A program made the translations under genes and the position numbers. Below, one piece after another: positions 24,994-33,399 of a DNA stretch of 64,000 nucleotides. Origin of the DNA: Clostridium sp. C8-1-8 (lineage in GTDB: Bacteria > Bacillota > Clostridia > Clostridiales > Clostridiaceae). The notes under the pieces are model-generated. The model saw only the letters and a list, made by a program, of their open reading frames with translations, had not been told where the DNA came from and searched no databases. The stretch is taken from assembly GCF_009928445.1 (NCBI RefSeq), contig NZ_JAABNO010000025.1, positions 1 to 64,000 on the forward strand, read 5' to 3'. Position 1 is the stretch's first letter. Every line of letters starts with the position of its first letter.

Positions 24994-25473
24994 ATGAGAC
25001 TTAAATCAACACTTTTTTTAAAGCTAGTAGTTATACTTGTTGGAATTCCAATTCTTGCTCTTGGTATATTTGGATTGTATGATTTTTATAAGTATCCATT
25101 AAACCTAACAAATCATGAGTTAATACTACTTCCTATCATAATAGGTATATATCTAACAGGTATACCTTTTTATTTTGCTTTGTATCAAACTTTTAGACTA
25201 CTAGGCTATATTTATAAGAATAATGCTTTTTCTGAGCTATCTGTGAAAGCTTTAAAGAATATCAAATACTGTGCAAGCTCAATAAGTATATTCTATATAG
25301 TAATATTGCCAGTTTGTTCATTATACAGCAGAAAATATGATTTTCCTGGGCTAGTAATATTGAGTTTATTCTCAATCTTTGCTTCGGCAGTAATTGCAGT
25401 ATTTACAGCTGTATTGCAAAGGCTTTTAAAAGAAGCCCTAGCTATAAAATCAGAAAATGATTATATAATATAG
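24994..25473 (+). CDS. DUF2975 family membrane protein (159 aa)
   Basis: Four hydrophobic helices in the DUF2975 order: KLVVILVGIPILALGIFGLY, the second around IPFYFALYQTFRLLGYI, then SISIFYIVILPVCSLYS and a last helix before the basic LQRLLKEALAIKSEND end. I place the start at ATG 24994, six bases after GAGGTG; an in-frame GTG three codons earlier lies in the ribosome site. DUF2975 genes are usually followed by a small XRE regulator, which is absent here. The function is unknown. Confidence 0.75.
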   Translation: MRLKSTLFLKLVVILVGIPILALGIFGLYDFYKYPLNLTNHELILLPIIIGIYLTGIPFYFALYQTFRLLGYIYKNNAFSELSVKALKNIKYCASSISIFYIVILPVCSLYSRKYDFPGLVILSLFSIFASAVIAVFTAVLQRLLKEALAIKSENDYII

Positions 25474-25652
25474 AAGCTAATTGTTTAGCAAATATAAATA
25501 ATTCTAAAGAATATCTTTTAGGCAGCATTTAAAAATTAGGTTCTGTTAAAGTACAGTGTTGAAATTAATTTTTCAGTCATCCTATGCTTTTATGAGGCTT
25601 ACCCAGAAAATCAAGATTAAGTCCTTTGGTCTTGATTTATAAGTTAAAAGCA

Positions 25653-25729
25653 AAGAAAAAAGTGCTATATCCTCTGTAAAATGTCCTTGCCATAGGGCCA
25701 ATTTTACTGAAAGATTAGCACTTTTTCTT
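25653..25729. repeat. Nested long hairpin (about 77 nt)
   Basis: The outer stem AAGAAAAAAGTGCTA pairs with TAGCACTTTTTCTT (one bulge); the inner stem GTAAAAT pairs with ATTTTAC with further G-C pairs around CCTTGCCATAGGG. It ends in a T-rich run, so it may also terminate the DUF2975 transcript. It could be a structured RNA or miniature element. Confidence 0.5.
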
Positions 25730-25819
25730 CTTGATATTTAGTTAGGATACAATTATCCTAAATCAAAATCATTATTTAAAGACTGAGCTTAACTTTTATG
25801 TATAAAGCTTTTCTTATTT

Positions 25820-25955
25820 ATATTTGCCTCAGAATAATTACTTTTGTTAGAACTTACAAAACAACCTTCTTCGGCCAAAATCTAATAATCAAGTTTTCTA
25901 ATACCTTTAAGGGTTTTGTTGCTTGTAAGTAATCATTGACTCTTGGAGGCAATAC
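25820..25955. repeat. Large imperfect inverted repeat with arms of about 45 bp
   Basis: The left arm (TTGCCTC, AATTACTT, ACAAAACAACC) matches the right arm (GGGTTTTGTTGC, TTGTAAGTAATCATTGA, GGAGGCAA) read in reverse. The centre is about 45 nt of non-coding sequence. It looks like a miniature inverted-repeat element. The rest of 25474-26046 has no gene. Confidence 0.45.
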
Positions 25956-26046
25956 TTCATGATATATTTATAAGCTGTGTTATGAGACCTTTGCTTAAAA
26001 CAACGAAAGTCTTCGCAATTCTGTTCAGTCATTTTTAATTTCTAAT

Positions 26047-26355
26047 TTAAGAATCCCACTTATTTTTCTTCATATCAACATGACTCTCATCTTTAAAGGA
26101 TACCCCTTCTTCTAATAGGAGAATTCTTTGTTCCTGCCATCCTGGTACCAACCTTCCAGCATGGTTTACCACACGATGACATGGATATCTCCCATAAAAT
26201 TCTGCTTGGCTGAGAACCTTACCTACAAGTCTTGCATTTTTTTCTCTACCAATAAGGGTGGCAATTTGTCCATATGTAGCTACTTTACCTTCTGGGATTT
26301 CTTCCACTGCAGAAAGTATTTCATAAATTAATTGTTCATCCATAATCTTTTTCAT
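26047..26355 (-). CDS. MGMT-family methylated-DNA cysteine methyltransferase-like protein (102 aa)
   Basis: EEIPEGKVATYGQIATLIG and GRYPCHRVVNHAGRLVPGW are the DNA-binding helix-turn-helix and active-site block of the AGT family. Cys59 in PCHRV is present, unlike alkyltransferase-like ATL proteins that have Trp there. It is only the C-terminal domain without the N-terminal ribonuclease-H-like domain, as in YbaZ-type short forms. It is likely to recognise or repair O6-alkylguanine in DNA. AGAGGTG precedes ATG 26355. It stands alone. Confidence 0.8.
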   Translation of the reverse strand: MKKIMDEQLIYEILSAVEEIPEGKVATYGQIATLIGREKNARLVGKVLSQAEFYGRYPCHRVVNHAGRLVPGWQEQRILLLEEGVSFKDESHVDMKKNKWDS

Positions 26356-26613
26356 ATATTCACCTCTGGTATGGATCCTTAAGCTATTGTTATATTTTTG
26401 AGTCCTATTTTAATCTTCTATTTTGGTGATATAATGCTAGCAAAAAATAACCAGTGTGTCAACGTAACCCATGGATAGGGCAAATAAGATTCCTTTTCTG
26501 GTGTTTACCCTAGATAAACATTGTAGAAAAGAAGATAATAAATGTAAATAACGATTCTTTAATGTTTTTTTATTAAGCTCTGTTTTAAACTAATGTTGAT
26601 AAATGTATAAATT

Positions 26614-26640
26614 AAAGTGGACATTTAATTTGTCCACTTT
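26614..26640 (-). terminator. Bidirectional terminator-like hairpin after the lipoprotein gene
   Basis: AAAGTGGACA (26614-26623) pairs perfectly with TGTCCACTTT (26631-26640). T-rich sequence lies on both sides. The stop codon of the lipoprotein gene is at 26683. The remaining 26356-26613 gap is empty. Confidence 0.65.
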
Positions 26641-26682
26641 AGTTTGTGAAATTAAGAATAATATCTACTAAAAAATTATTAA

Positions 26683-27153
26683 CTATTTCACTAATTTCAT
26701 ATAAAGAATTAATTTATTATAATCAGCTCCTTGTATTTTAAAAAGTTCCTTAGTTTTCTCATTTCTTACAAGTAAATATTCTTTGTTCGCTACTAGTTCA
26801 AATATATCACTTTCTAAAAATTCTTCACGTACTTTAGATTGTCTAGGGTCTAAATTATATAAAAATACAATTTTATATTCAGGTTTTTCCATTGCTTCAT
26901 TTTTTATAGGTTCCTTATTGTCGAATATTTTAAGAATATCTTCAACAACTGTTGCTTTTTCATCAGGTTTAAAGGCTATGGTATCATTTGCCCCTATTGA
27001 TTTATTCCCATCTGACGAATACTTACTTATCATAATATAAAGAATCTTATCAGTTGTCTTAGGTATCTTTTTTTGCGATTTATTATAATCATTAGCACAA
27101 CCCATTATAAATAGACTTGATAAAATTATAATCATAGTAAGTATATTTTTCAT
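26683..27153 (-). CDS. Putative lipoprotein, unknown function (156 aa)
   Basis: I start at ATG 27153, directly after GGGAGGGGC; the frame is open further upstream without a ribosome site. MKNILTMIIILSSLFIMGCA is a lipoprotein signal peptide with lipobox FIMGC, so the protein is anchored outside the membrane. The mature part (YNKSQKKIPK..., IFELVANKEYLLVRNEKTKE) is a small mixed alpha/beta domain I do not recognise. It is a single-gene unit. Confidence 0.7.
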   Translation of the reverse strand: MKNILTMIIILSSLFIMGCANDYNKSQKKIPKTTDKILYIMISKYSSDGNKSIGANDTIAFKPDEKATVVEDILKIFDNKEPIKNEAMEKPEYKIVFLYNLDPRQSKVREEFLESDIFELVANKEYLLVRNEKTKELFKIQGADYNKLILYMKLVK

Positions 27154-27233
27154 AAGCCCCTCCCGAATATTCTTGTAGTATTGTTCAATATAACTCATAT
27201 ATAATAGAAAGCTAATAGCAGTTTACTATAATT

Positions 27234-27473
27234 TTACTCTGCGACATAATATAATACATAATTTTCAGAATCAGTTAAATGATTAGATGCTATTATATAA
27301 GAAGTAGTTGTAAAATCTTCTGGTAGATTATAAGCTTTAAAGTTGTATACTTTTAAAAGCCTTTTCTTTGCTTCAATTAATCTATTTCTTAATTTTTCCG
27401 GATTATTTACAACACTTAATATTTCATTTTTTTCATGATCATTAAATAATGAACTGGCATTAAACAAATCCAT
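27234..27473 (-). pseudogene. Possible N-terminal remnant of a PlsC-like acyltransferase (79 aa)
   Basis: ATG 27473 follows AGAGGGAATATT. The frame ends YIIASNHLTDSENYVLYYVAE then stop. SNHLTDSEN resembles the NH-x-x-x-x-D block of lysophospholipid acyltransferases, after which another 150 or more residues would be expected. An R4 promoter element lies 60 bp upstream. It could equally be a real 79-residue protein; the family link is weak. Confidence 0.4.
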
Positions 27474-27534
27474 AATATTCCCTCTGAATTAATTCAAATT
27501 ACTATTTCTATTACTTAAATTTGTTTTTAATTTT

Positions 27535-27640
27535 ATTATAACATATTTTGTAAATATAATATTTCTTATAATACGGTATTTTCACATACAAAAATAGCCT
27601 TAGGCAAGTTATATCAATGCCTAAAGCTATAAAATACTCC
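27535..27640 (-). repeat. R4 repeat copy 1: terminator hairpin plus outward extended -10 promoter
   Basis: On the minus strand: hairpin AGCTTTAGGC...GCCTAAGGCT with T-rich tail, a conserved spacer with GAAAATACCGTAT-like sequence, then TGTTATAAT (27543-27535). It points into the gene starting at 27473. A related sequence with TTATGGTACGTTTC at about 27699 may be the far end. Confidence 0.6.
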
Positions 27641-27799
27641 AAAAGAAAACTCCTTCCCACATGCGTCCATCTAATCAAATGTGAAATTTAGCATCCCATT
27701 TATGGTACGTTTCTCCGTATCAGTTTCAAGTGAGGTTTTTCCATTATCTTCTTATGTATATATACTACATAATTATGGTGTAATTCTAAAGTAGAAATA

Positions 27800-27887
27800 A
27801 AAATTTCCGTAGTGGATGGCTGCGGGGGTTTTGAAAATTTTATCCCCTTGGACGATTGGTGAAAATCTCATCATAGTTAGGGGGTGG
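27800..27887 (+). promoter_or_regulatory. R6 structured leader of the 53-residue ORF
   Basis: CCGTAG pairs with CTGCGG (27807-27825). ATCCCCT (27842-27848) can pair fully with AGGGGGT (27879-27885), which is the ribosome site itself. A second copy of the leader is at 50950-51042, where CCCCCTA pairs with TAGGGGG. Confidence 0.5.
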
Positions 27888-27895
27888 TATTGGAT

Positions 27896-28057
27896 ATGCT
27901 AGAATTAACTATAAAAAGCTTTGTTACTATTTATATTATTAAATTAGTTTTACAGAATAATCTTTATATTTCTAAGTTAATTGTTAAGATTAAATTTCTT
28001 GGTATTCATATAGAACTTAATGGCAAAGAGAAAAAGCACCCATCCGACGAAGAATAG
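27896..28057 (+). CDS. 53-residue small protein with sequestered ribosome site
   Basis: ATG 27896 follows AGGGGGTGG by eight bases; an in-frame TTG two codons earlier is an alternative. The product starts MLELTIKSFVTIYIIKLVLQ, has an amphipathic middle, and ends GKEKKHPSDEE. The HPSDEE codons and stop lie in a hairpin AAGCAC...GTGCTT (28034-28063), and a strong terminator follows. A small amphipathic peptide, a self-pairing ribosome site and a 3' hairpin resemble type I toxin mRNAs, but I recognise no toxin family and see no antisense promoter. Confidence 0.5.
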   Translation: MLELTIKSFVTIYIIKLVLQNNLYISKLIVKIKFLGIHIELNGKEKKHPSDEE

Positions 28058-28129
28058 TGCTTCACTCTTAATTAAATCTTTATTTAATTCATCCAATAGC
28101 CCTAAAACAAAATAAATGTTCTAAGGATT

Positions 28130-28156
28130 GCTTAGTGTTGACGCACTAAGCTTTTC
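28130..28156 (+). terminator. Terminator of the 53-residue ORF
   Basis: GCTTAGTG, 6-nt loop, CACTAAGC, then TTTTCTT. Confidence 0.8.
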
Positions 28157-28264
28157 TTATTTATATAATATCAAATTTTCATAAAAAATAAACATATATA
28201 TTTTTTTATATTTAAAATTTAAACGTTCAGATAAGTTATGAGCAGACTGTACTATATACTCTGC

Positions 28265-28618
28265 TTATTTCACAATATTTATTTCTAAATATGCTACTAA
28301 TCTTGAGAAATCATACTCTGTAAAAACTCCGCGTATATTATCATAAAAAACCCCATTATAATATAAAAGAAAATGCCCATGTTCACTTAGAATACAGCAT
28401 TGTGGTAATTCTACAGCTTGTCCCTTTGTGTACTTCATTTTGTCTGCACGTTTTATATCATATAAATCTAATGCTTGGAATAGCTTTTTGCCTGACATTT
28501 TATTTTTCCCACACTTTGTATATCTAACAACATCTTCAACAGATATATTTTTAAGTAAAGCTATACAAGTTTGCCCACAAAATCCCTCTAACGGTTGTGA
28601 TAATACTTTGGTATCCAT
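28265..28618 (-). CDS. Small C39-like cysteine-peptidase-fold protein (117 aa)
   Basis: EGFCGQTCIALL puts Cys14 after the oxyanion-type position and before a helix; HGHFLLYYNGVFYD provides His80/His82 and Asp93. This is the minimal C39/papain-like core. AGGAGGAG precedes ATG 28618. It is shorter than the similar protein at 9146 and lacks a signal peptide. The function may be proteolysis, transamidation or a degenerate binding role. The 28619-28937 gap shows nothing. Confidence 0.6.
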   Translation of the reverse strand: MDTKVLSQPLEGFCGQTCIALLKNISVEDVVRYTKCGKNKMSGKKLFQALDLYDIKRADKMKYTKGQAVELPQCCILSEHGHFLLYYNGVFYDNIRGVFTEYDFSRLVAYLEINIVK

Positions 28619-28937
28619 AACTCCTCCTATCTACAAAATAAAATTTTGTATAGTCATTGTAATCAATAATCTTATACGCTCTTTTCATTTCTTTTGCCTT
28701 GGTAAAAATCACCTATAATATCTGAATATTTTTTACAAATAACTTTGGAAGCTTTCGTTTAATGTAAAATACTGTATTTTAGTACTTATTTTACCACTAA
28801 GCGCAAATTAACTCAACCTACTCTGCTGTTAACTTTCTTCATTAATAGATAATTATATGCTTAGAAAGACTTATGTTATTTAAGGTAAAGTTATGAGTAG
28901 CTACTAAAGATACAGTTACAGATAAAGCCTGTATATA

Positions 28938-29120
28938 TTATGAAGAAAGTAATACCACCAATGCAGTAATAACAAAAACATGCATAAAATCTTGAAAGGT
29001 TCCTGCATAGCCACTATCAGATAACTTAAATAAGGTGTACCCAACATTTGAAATAAAGCTCATTATGGCAAAGGTATAAATCCCAAACCTTAAAGGCTTG
29101 TTTAGATTCACTATATACAA
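28938..29120 (-). pseudogene. Fragment of a DUF998-type membrane protein
   Basis: The segment FGIYTFAIMSFISNVGYTLF then KLSDSGYAGTFQDFMHVFVI matches the conserved F-P/L-S-x-x-G-x-x-G-x-x-Q-D-x-x-H block of DUF998 proteins. Only about 55 residues remain; the end is an early stop and the start overlaps the serine hydrolase gene by ten bases. There is no ribosome site of its own. Confidence 0.5.
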
Positions 29121-30091
29121 TTCTCAAACATCGGTTCAATATACTCTTTAATAAGTTCTATTCTATCCTTAGCACGTGGCATAAAAAGTGAAGCAATACA
29201 AATCACCATCTTCTTCTTTGTATTGACGTAAATCACGTTTCCTCCATCTCCTAAAGCTGCATAGATATGTTCTTTATCATCAATAATCCACCACAGATAA
29301 CCATAGGCTAGCTTATCCCATTTACTATGTTCCTTTGTACTCTCCTCTATCCACTCTGGGGATATAATTTGTTTACCCATCCACATTCCTTGATCCAAGT
29401 ACAATTGGCCTAATTTTGCCATATCCATAGGAGTCAAGGTAAGTCCCCAGCCTGCAGTATTTACACCTTGTGGATCAGCAACCCAGCCACTGACCTTTTT
29501 CTCTTTATACCAGGCAAGTTGTTCCTCCTTATTACGAAAAACTACATTGCCCTGAACATTAATCTCCAATGGTGAAAATAAGTATTTTGTTGCAAAATCA
29601 AACACGGATTGTCCTGTTATTTTTACAAGAACACCAGACAAAATATCCGGTCCTATGAGAGGAGTGTACCTAAATTCTCCTATCTTCCCCTTACCACCTA
29701 ATAGATCAAGGGCACTATTTACCCAATTATCACTTGTAAAATATTTTGTATAGGGTTCTGATTTATATTTATACGGGGCTGTCATAGTCATTATATCCTT
29801 AAGAGTAACCTTCTGTATGGTTTTTTCTCCTCTTTTAACTACATAATCAGGAAAAAAGTCCAATACCTTCTGATTAATATTTTTGATATAACCTTTGTCT
29901 ATGGCAATACCAAGCAATATGGAAATAATACTTTTTGTTACTGAAAAAACATGAATGCTGTCATCAGCAGTATATCCATTATAGTAATTTTCGTATAATG
30001 TCTTACCGTTTTTTAGCACAATTATACCTGCAGTATTGTTATAGCTACTGTTTATAAGCTTTTCTAACCTTATATTTTCTCTCTGATTCAT
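29111..30091 (-). CDS. Beta-lactamase-related serine hydrolase, class C-like (326 aa)
   Basis: FSVTKSIISILLGIA carries the Ser-x-x-Lys catalytic motif. Later YTPLIGPDILSGVLVKITGQ corresponds to the Tyr-x-x region and GGNVIYVN to the third motif region. There is no signal peptide, so the protein is cytosolic. GAGGAGGAAG precedes ATG 30091. Proteins of this group are esterases or peptidases rather than resistance lactamases. It seems an independent gene. Confidence 0.85.
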   Translation of the reverse strand: MNQRENIRLEKLINSSYNNTAGIIVLKNGKTLYENYYNGYTADDSIHVFSVTKSIISILLGIAIDKGYIKNINQKVLDFFPDYVVKRGEKTIQKVTLKDIMTMTAPYKYKSEPYTKYFTSDNWVNSALDLLGGKGKIGEFRYTPLIGPDILSGVLVKITGQSVFDFATKYLFSPLEINVQGNVVFRNKEEQLAWYKEKKVSGWVADPQGVNTAGWGLTLTPMDMAKLGQLYLDQGMWMGKQIISPEWIEESTKEHSKWDKLAYGYLWWIIDDKEHIYAALGDGGNVIYVNTKKKMVICIASLFMPRAKDRIELIKEYIEPMFENCI

Positions 30092-30146
30092 ATGACTTCC
30101 TCCTCACCAAATTTGCGACAATTCTTTTATATTAATGCTTCTAAGT

Positions 30147-30460
30147 TCATACAAGATATTTCCCTGTGTTGGAATTCACATTGTCTCTAAGCATCTCTGG
30201 TGTTCCTTTGGCAATGACCTCACCACCGTTGGACCGATGCCTTCTATACTATGAAACCGGTCTTCGTTATCAAGTCCTGTCAAAATGCCAATGGAACTTA
30301 GATATTGGTTCTTACCTTCTTCAAACAGAATATCAAATGCAAGACTTGATTTACCAGAACCACTGATACCAGTAATAACTACCAGTTGCTGCTTAGGAAT
30401 TGTTAGATTGATATTTTTAAGATTATGGATTCTTGCCTCTTGAATCTTGATTTCTTCCAT
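30147..30460 (-). pseudogene. UvrA-like ABC excinuclease gene collapsed by a large internal deletion
   Basis: The first 80 residues are a UvrA N-terminus: EARIHNLKNINLTIPKQQLV, then ITGISGSGKSSLAFDILF (Walker A) and FHSIEGIGPTV. At about 30232 the match jumps, in another frame, to NGGEVIAKGTPEMLRDNVNS then NTGKYLV and stop, which is the extreme C-terminus of a UvrA-type protein. Around 700 or more codons are missing between. Downstream of AraC-GyrI it was probably a UvrA2-type resistance protein. Confidence 0.75.
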
Positions 30461-30490
30461 ATGCTCACCTCTGAATTAATTTGCAGCATG

Positions 30491-31420
30491 TTAGAAACGA
30501 ATGGGCTCGATGGGAACGTAGATGTCCACCTCATTGATATGGCTGGCATTGTCCTTGGGATTGTTGAGATACACTTCAAATGGATAAGAATTTCTGGGAA
30601 CATACCCACTACCTGTGAGCCACTGCTGGTACATGTAATTCCAGGCGTCACTGTACTGTTCCTGCTGAATCTGAAAATGCCCCACCGCATACAGACCTCC
30701 TTCTAATTTCATTCTTCCAAGGATTCCATCTTCCTCTATATTAATGTTCTCTGGCACCGTCAGACATAAACTAGTACGAAACTGACTCTCCTCTCCGAAT
30801 TCAGGATTGTCATGATATATGGCAAGAGGCCAGTTCTGACCATCCACAAGAAGGTTCTGAGTCTTCGCATAAGTAAATAGCCTCTGCATCAAATTGGCAT
30901 ATTCCTTGGCTAATGTCTCATAAGTGCCTATATGTCTCACATAAGCCACCTGTTTCTCATCAAGCTTTGTAATAGTAATCCGGCCGGTAACAGGGAAGGG
31001 ATCGCCTGCCCATTCTTTCTTTACTACGTCCTTATTGTACTCGGACAATAAAAAAGAATCTTTGCATTTCTTGCTATATTCCTTTCGGTATTCCCTTGGA
31101 CTAATGCCATAATAATTCTTAAATGACCTGGAAAATATAGCCGAATCCGTATAACCCAGCTCATAGGCAATATCCGTCATATTTTTATCTGTACGATGTG
31201 CCAGCATAAAAAGCGCATTTTTCATGCGAATCCTGCTTACATAATGAGCTAACGATTCATGAAGCATCCCCTGAAAAATACGGCTGAAATGATATTTTGA
31301 AAAGCCAGCGACATTTGAGAGTTCCTCAATAGACATCCCCTGTCTTAAATGATGCCCTATGTAATCCTGCACTTTATGAATTCTTCGTATATACTCTTCC
31401 TGACACTTCTGTTCTGACAT
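30491..31420 (-). CDS. AraC-family regulator with GyrI-like effector domain (309 aa)
   Basis: The N-terminal double HTH has MSIEELSNVAGFSKYHFSRI and DIAYELGYTDSAIFSRSFKN YYGISPREYR. The C-terminal GyrI/SbmC-like domain has KLDEKQVAYVRHIGTYETLA and ends in EVYLNNP...EVDIYVPIEP, the usual strand with its acidic residue. Such proteins bind small hydrophobic ligands and activate resistance genes. AGGAGG precedes ATG 31420. The collapsed uvrA-like gene follows 30 bp downstream, so the pair was probably an operon. Confidence 0.9.
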   Translation of the reverse strand: MSEQKCQEEYIRRIHKVQDYIGHHLRQGMSIEELSNVAGFSKYHFSRIFQGMLHESLAHYVSRIRMKNALFMLAHRTDKNMTDIAYELGYTDSAIFSRSFKNYYGISPREYRKEYSKKCKDSFLLSEYNKDVVKKEWAGDPFPVTGRITITKLDEKQVAYVRHIGTYETLAKEYANLMQRLFTYAKTQNLLVDGQNWPLAIYHDNPEFGEESQFRTSLCLTVPENINIEEDGILGRMKLEGGLYAVGHFQIQQEQYSDAWNYMYQQWLTGSGYVPRNSYPFEVYLNNPKDNASHINEVDIYVPIEPIRF

Positions 31421-31553
31421 ATCATTTCCTCCTATTCCTACTTACTCCAGTATAACAAAATGTTATTTCTTGACGCCTGTATAATTTTTTCTATTTTTAA
31501 ATTTAGGTTTCAATAATATGAATTGAAATTATCTGTGACTTATACAAAAAATA

Positions 31554-31580
31554 AAGGCTAACCTTTACAGCTAGCCTTAA
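31554..31580 (-). terminator. Terminator of the GNAT gene
   Basis: AAGGCTA pairs with TAGCCTT; on the minus strand TTTATTTTT follows. Similar hairpins lie after the Rpn genes at 42105-42133 and 51350-51375. Confidence 0.6.
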
Positions 31581-31588
31581 ATTGGAAT

Positions 31589-32115
31589 TTATAAGTCTAT
31601 CCAATATCTTTCAATAACACAATTTTCTTCTTTAAGTAATACTTCATTTTCTTTTTTTCCACCTTGAGATAATATAGTTTTTTTAGAAGCAAAATTATCA
31701 TTATCACAAGTTAACAACACTCTATTAATATGTAATATGTCCTTACAATAAATTAATGCTTGTCTTAATTCTTCTTTTGCATATCCCTTGTTTCTTTCAG
31801 ACTTTCTTACAGAATACCCTATATGGCCACCATATTGTAAAAGATAATCATTTAGAAAATGTCTTATTTGTATCATTCCAACAATACGATTATCACTTTC
31901 TCTAATTGCTAAAAACTGTGTAGCTGCAACTTTTCTTCCATCTACTTCTTCTGTTTCATTTAGTAATGATTTTTCAATATATTCTTGTGGTGAATTAGAA
32001 CTTCTTAAAAAACCTGTTCCGTCCATTGATTCATTATTATAAATAAATTCATTCTTATATGAAAATATATCATCACCATATTCTATTGCTACTTTCTTTA
32101 ATACCAACTTTTCCA
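31589..32115 (-). CDS. GNAT-family N-acetyltransferase (175 aa)
   Basis: GYSVRKSERNKGYAKEELRQ is the acetyl-CoA-binding motif (R-x-x-G-Y-A) and LLTCDNDNFASKKTILSQGG the following strand and helix. I choose ATG 32115, after AGAGGTGATTTT, over an upstream start that lacks a ribosome site and would run into the neighbour. The C-terminal ERYWIDL motif is typical of this subfamily. It is the last gene of a minus-strand run of small genes (31589-34255). Confidence 0.85.
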
Positions 32116-32160
32116 TAAAATCACCTCTAGAAATTGAAATTTTTATTATAGAAAGGCGTC

Positions 32161-32661
32161 TCAATAGTACCATTGCCAAAGATGATAATTATATTCGTCA
32201 TCACTAGTTAAAGCAACTTCAATTACTCTTTTGTCTAATAGGTCAATTAAGCAAAATCCTTTGCTAAAACCACATTTGAGAGAACCTTGTAAAGCATTGA
32301 TTTTCCCTTTATAATCCCACAATTGAAGTACTGATTCAGATAAATTATTAAGAATAATTTTAGCATAACCTTCATAATATCCACCATTAATAAAGATATA
32401 ATCTTTTTTGCTTGTTAATTTTGCTTTATCTATAATCCACTTATAACATTGATTATCATTGGCCTCACATGTCAATTTACTGTATGGCTTAATCTTACTT
32501 TTTCTCCACACTTCATAGTAGGAAGAAATAATTTTTTTGTATAACTCTCTCTCTGCACCAGCTTCATAAATTTCTATAGTAGTTACCGCATTCATGGATT
32601 TCATTAAATTTTTAAAGTATAACTGTTTCTTTTTCTGTTCAATCAATTCTTTTCTATCCAT
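32161..32661 (-). CDS. Hypothetical protein in an immunity-type gene run (166 aa)
   Basis: I do not recognise this protein. It begins with a charged helix (MDRKELIEQKKKQLYFKNLM) and continues with strands rich in aromatic residues (KKDYIFINGGYYEGYAKIIL) ending HLWQWYY. There is no signal peptide or membrane segment. GAGGAG precedes ATG 32661. It lies between a GNAT gene and a SUKH-like gene; a role as an immunity-type protein is a guess from context. Confidence 0.55.
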   Translation of the reverse strand: MDRKELIEQKKKQLYFKNLMKSMNAVTTIEIYEAGAERELYKKIISSYYEVWRKSKIKPYSKLTCEANDNQCYKWIIDKAKLTSKKDYIFINGGYYEGYAKIILNNLSESVLQLWDYKGKINALQGSLKCGFSKGFCLIDLLDKRVIEVALTSDDEYNYHLWQWYY

Positions 32662-32738
32662 AATGCATTTCTCCTCATAGCTTCTTTATATACTAACAAA
32701 ACCTTTTAACAAATCGGAATTTATCATTCATTCAAAAA

Positions 32739-33263
32739 TTAGTCCTCTCCCCTGATATCAATACATTTATCCAAAAACTCCTGTAAACTATTTGCAACAA
32801 CACCATTAGGATTTTCCTCATAGACATCAAAATACCCATATTCACAGTCCATCCATTCAACTTGACCGCTATTGTTATTAAGCAATATTAGTATACTGCC
32901 AATATTAAATCCAAAATCGCCCAATAAAATTCTATGTCCAAAATCATTACCTCCAGTCCAATCCCTAAACGCTTTAATTATAAAACTCTCAATATTTTCT
33001 TCACTTTTTGGTGTATTTAACGATACTTCAACTTCTCCTTCACATCCATTAAATGAAATCCAATGGTCATACTTATCATTTCCTGTTGTCTTAAAAAAAT
33101 AATCTTCCTTAAAATGCACTGTTTCTCTTATGTAACCTCCAGATGTTCGTGAAAAAAAAGATTTCACATCATCACATATTTCATATCCTAGTTCATTCTC
33201 TACTATTTCCCATTTCACTAATCTCTGATTTGGTCTTAATAAATTAAATTCTTTAATATACAT
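32739..33263 (-). CDS. SUKH-like (SMI1/KNR4-type) protein (174 aa)
   Basis: An acidic protein with WEIVENELGYEICDDVKSFF near the N-terminus, GG-x-x around residue 42, and the later DFGFNIGSILILLNNNSGQV EWMDCEYGY pattern, which resembles the core of the SUKH superfamily (a helix with E-x-x-LG-x-x-x-P/D, then a strand with G-x-I-L). SUKH proteins act as immunity proteins of polymorphic toxins or as adaptor proteins. AGGAGAG precedes the ATG. No toxin gene is adjacent. Confidence 0.55.
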   Translation of the reverse strand: MYIKEFNLLRPNQRLVKWEIVENELGYEICDDVKSFFSRTSGGYIRETVHFKEDYFFKTTGNDKYDHWISFNGCEGEVEVSLNTPKSEENIESFIIKAFRDWTGGNDFGHRILLGDFGFNIGSILILLNNNSGQVEWMDCEYGYFDVYEENPNGVVANSLQEFLDKCIDIRGED

Positions 33264-33399
33264 TTCGTTCTCTCCTGTTTTATTATATTTATATATCCTT
33301 AATCGCTTAGTAAAAAGTTACCTCTTAAAAAATCTCAATTTTTGCTATCCACTTAAATTTATATTTTTATTATTGAACCTTAAACTGAAATATTATTTA

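Noticed and set aside
29111..30091. Beta-lactam resistance gene
   Set aside because: The Ser-x-x-Lys fold is present but the protein has no signal peptide and resembles cytosolic esterase-type members; the same holds for the one at 53708.
30425..30706. Open plus-strand frame of 93 codons
   Set aside because: It runs antisense through the uvrA remnant and the AraC-GyrI gene, whose minus-strand frames have clear family motifs and ribosome sites.
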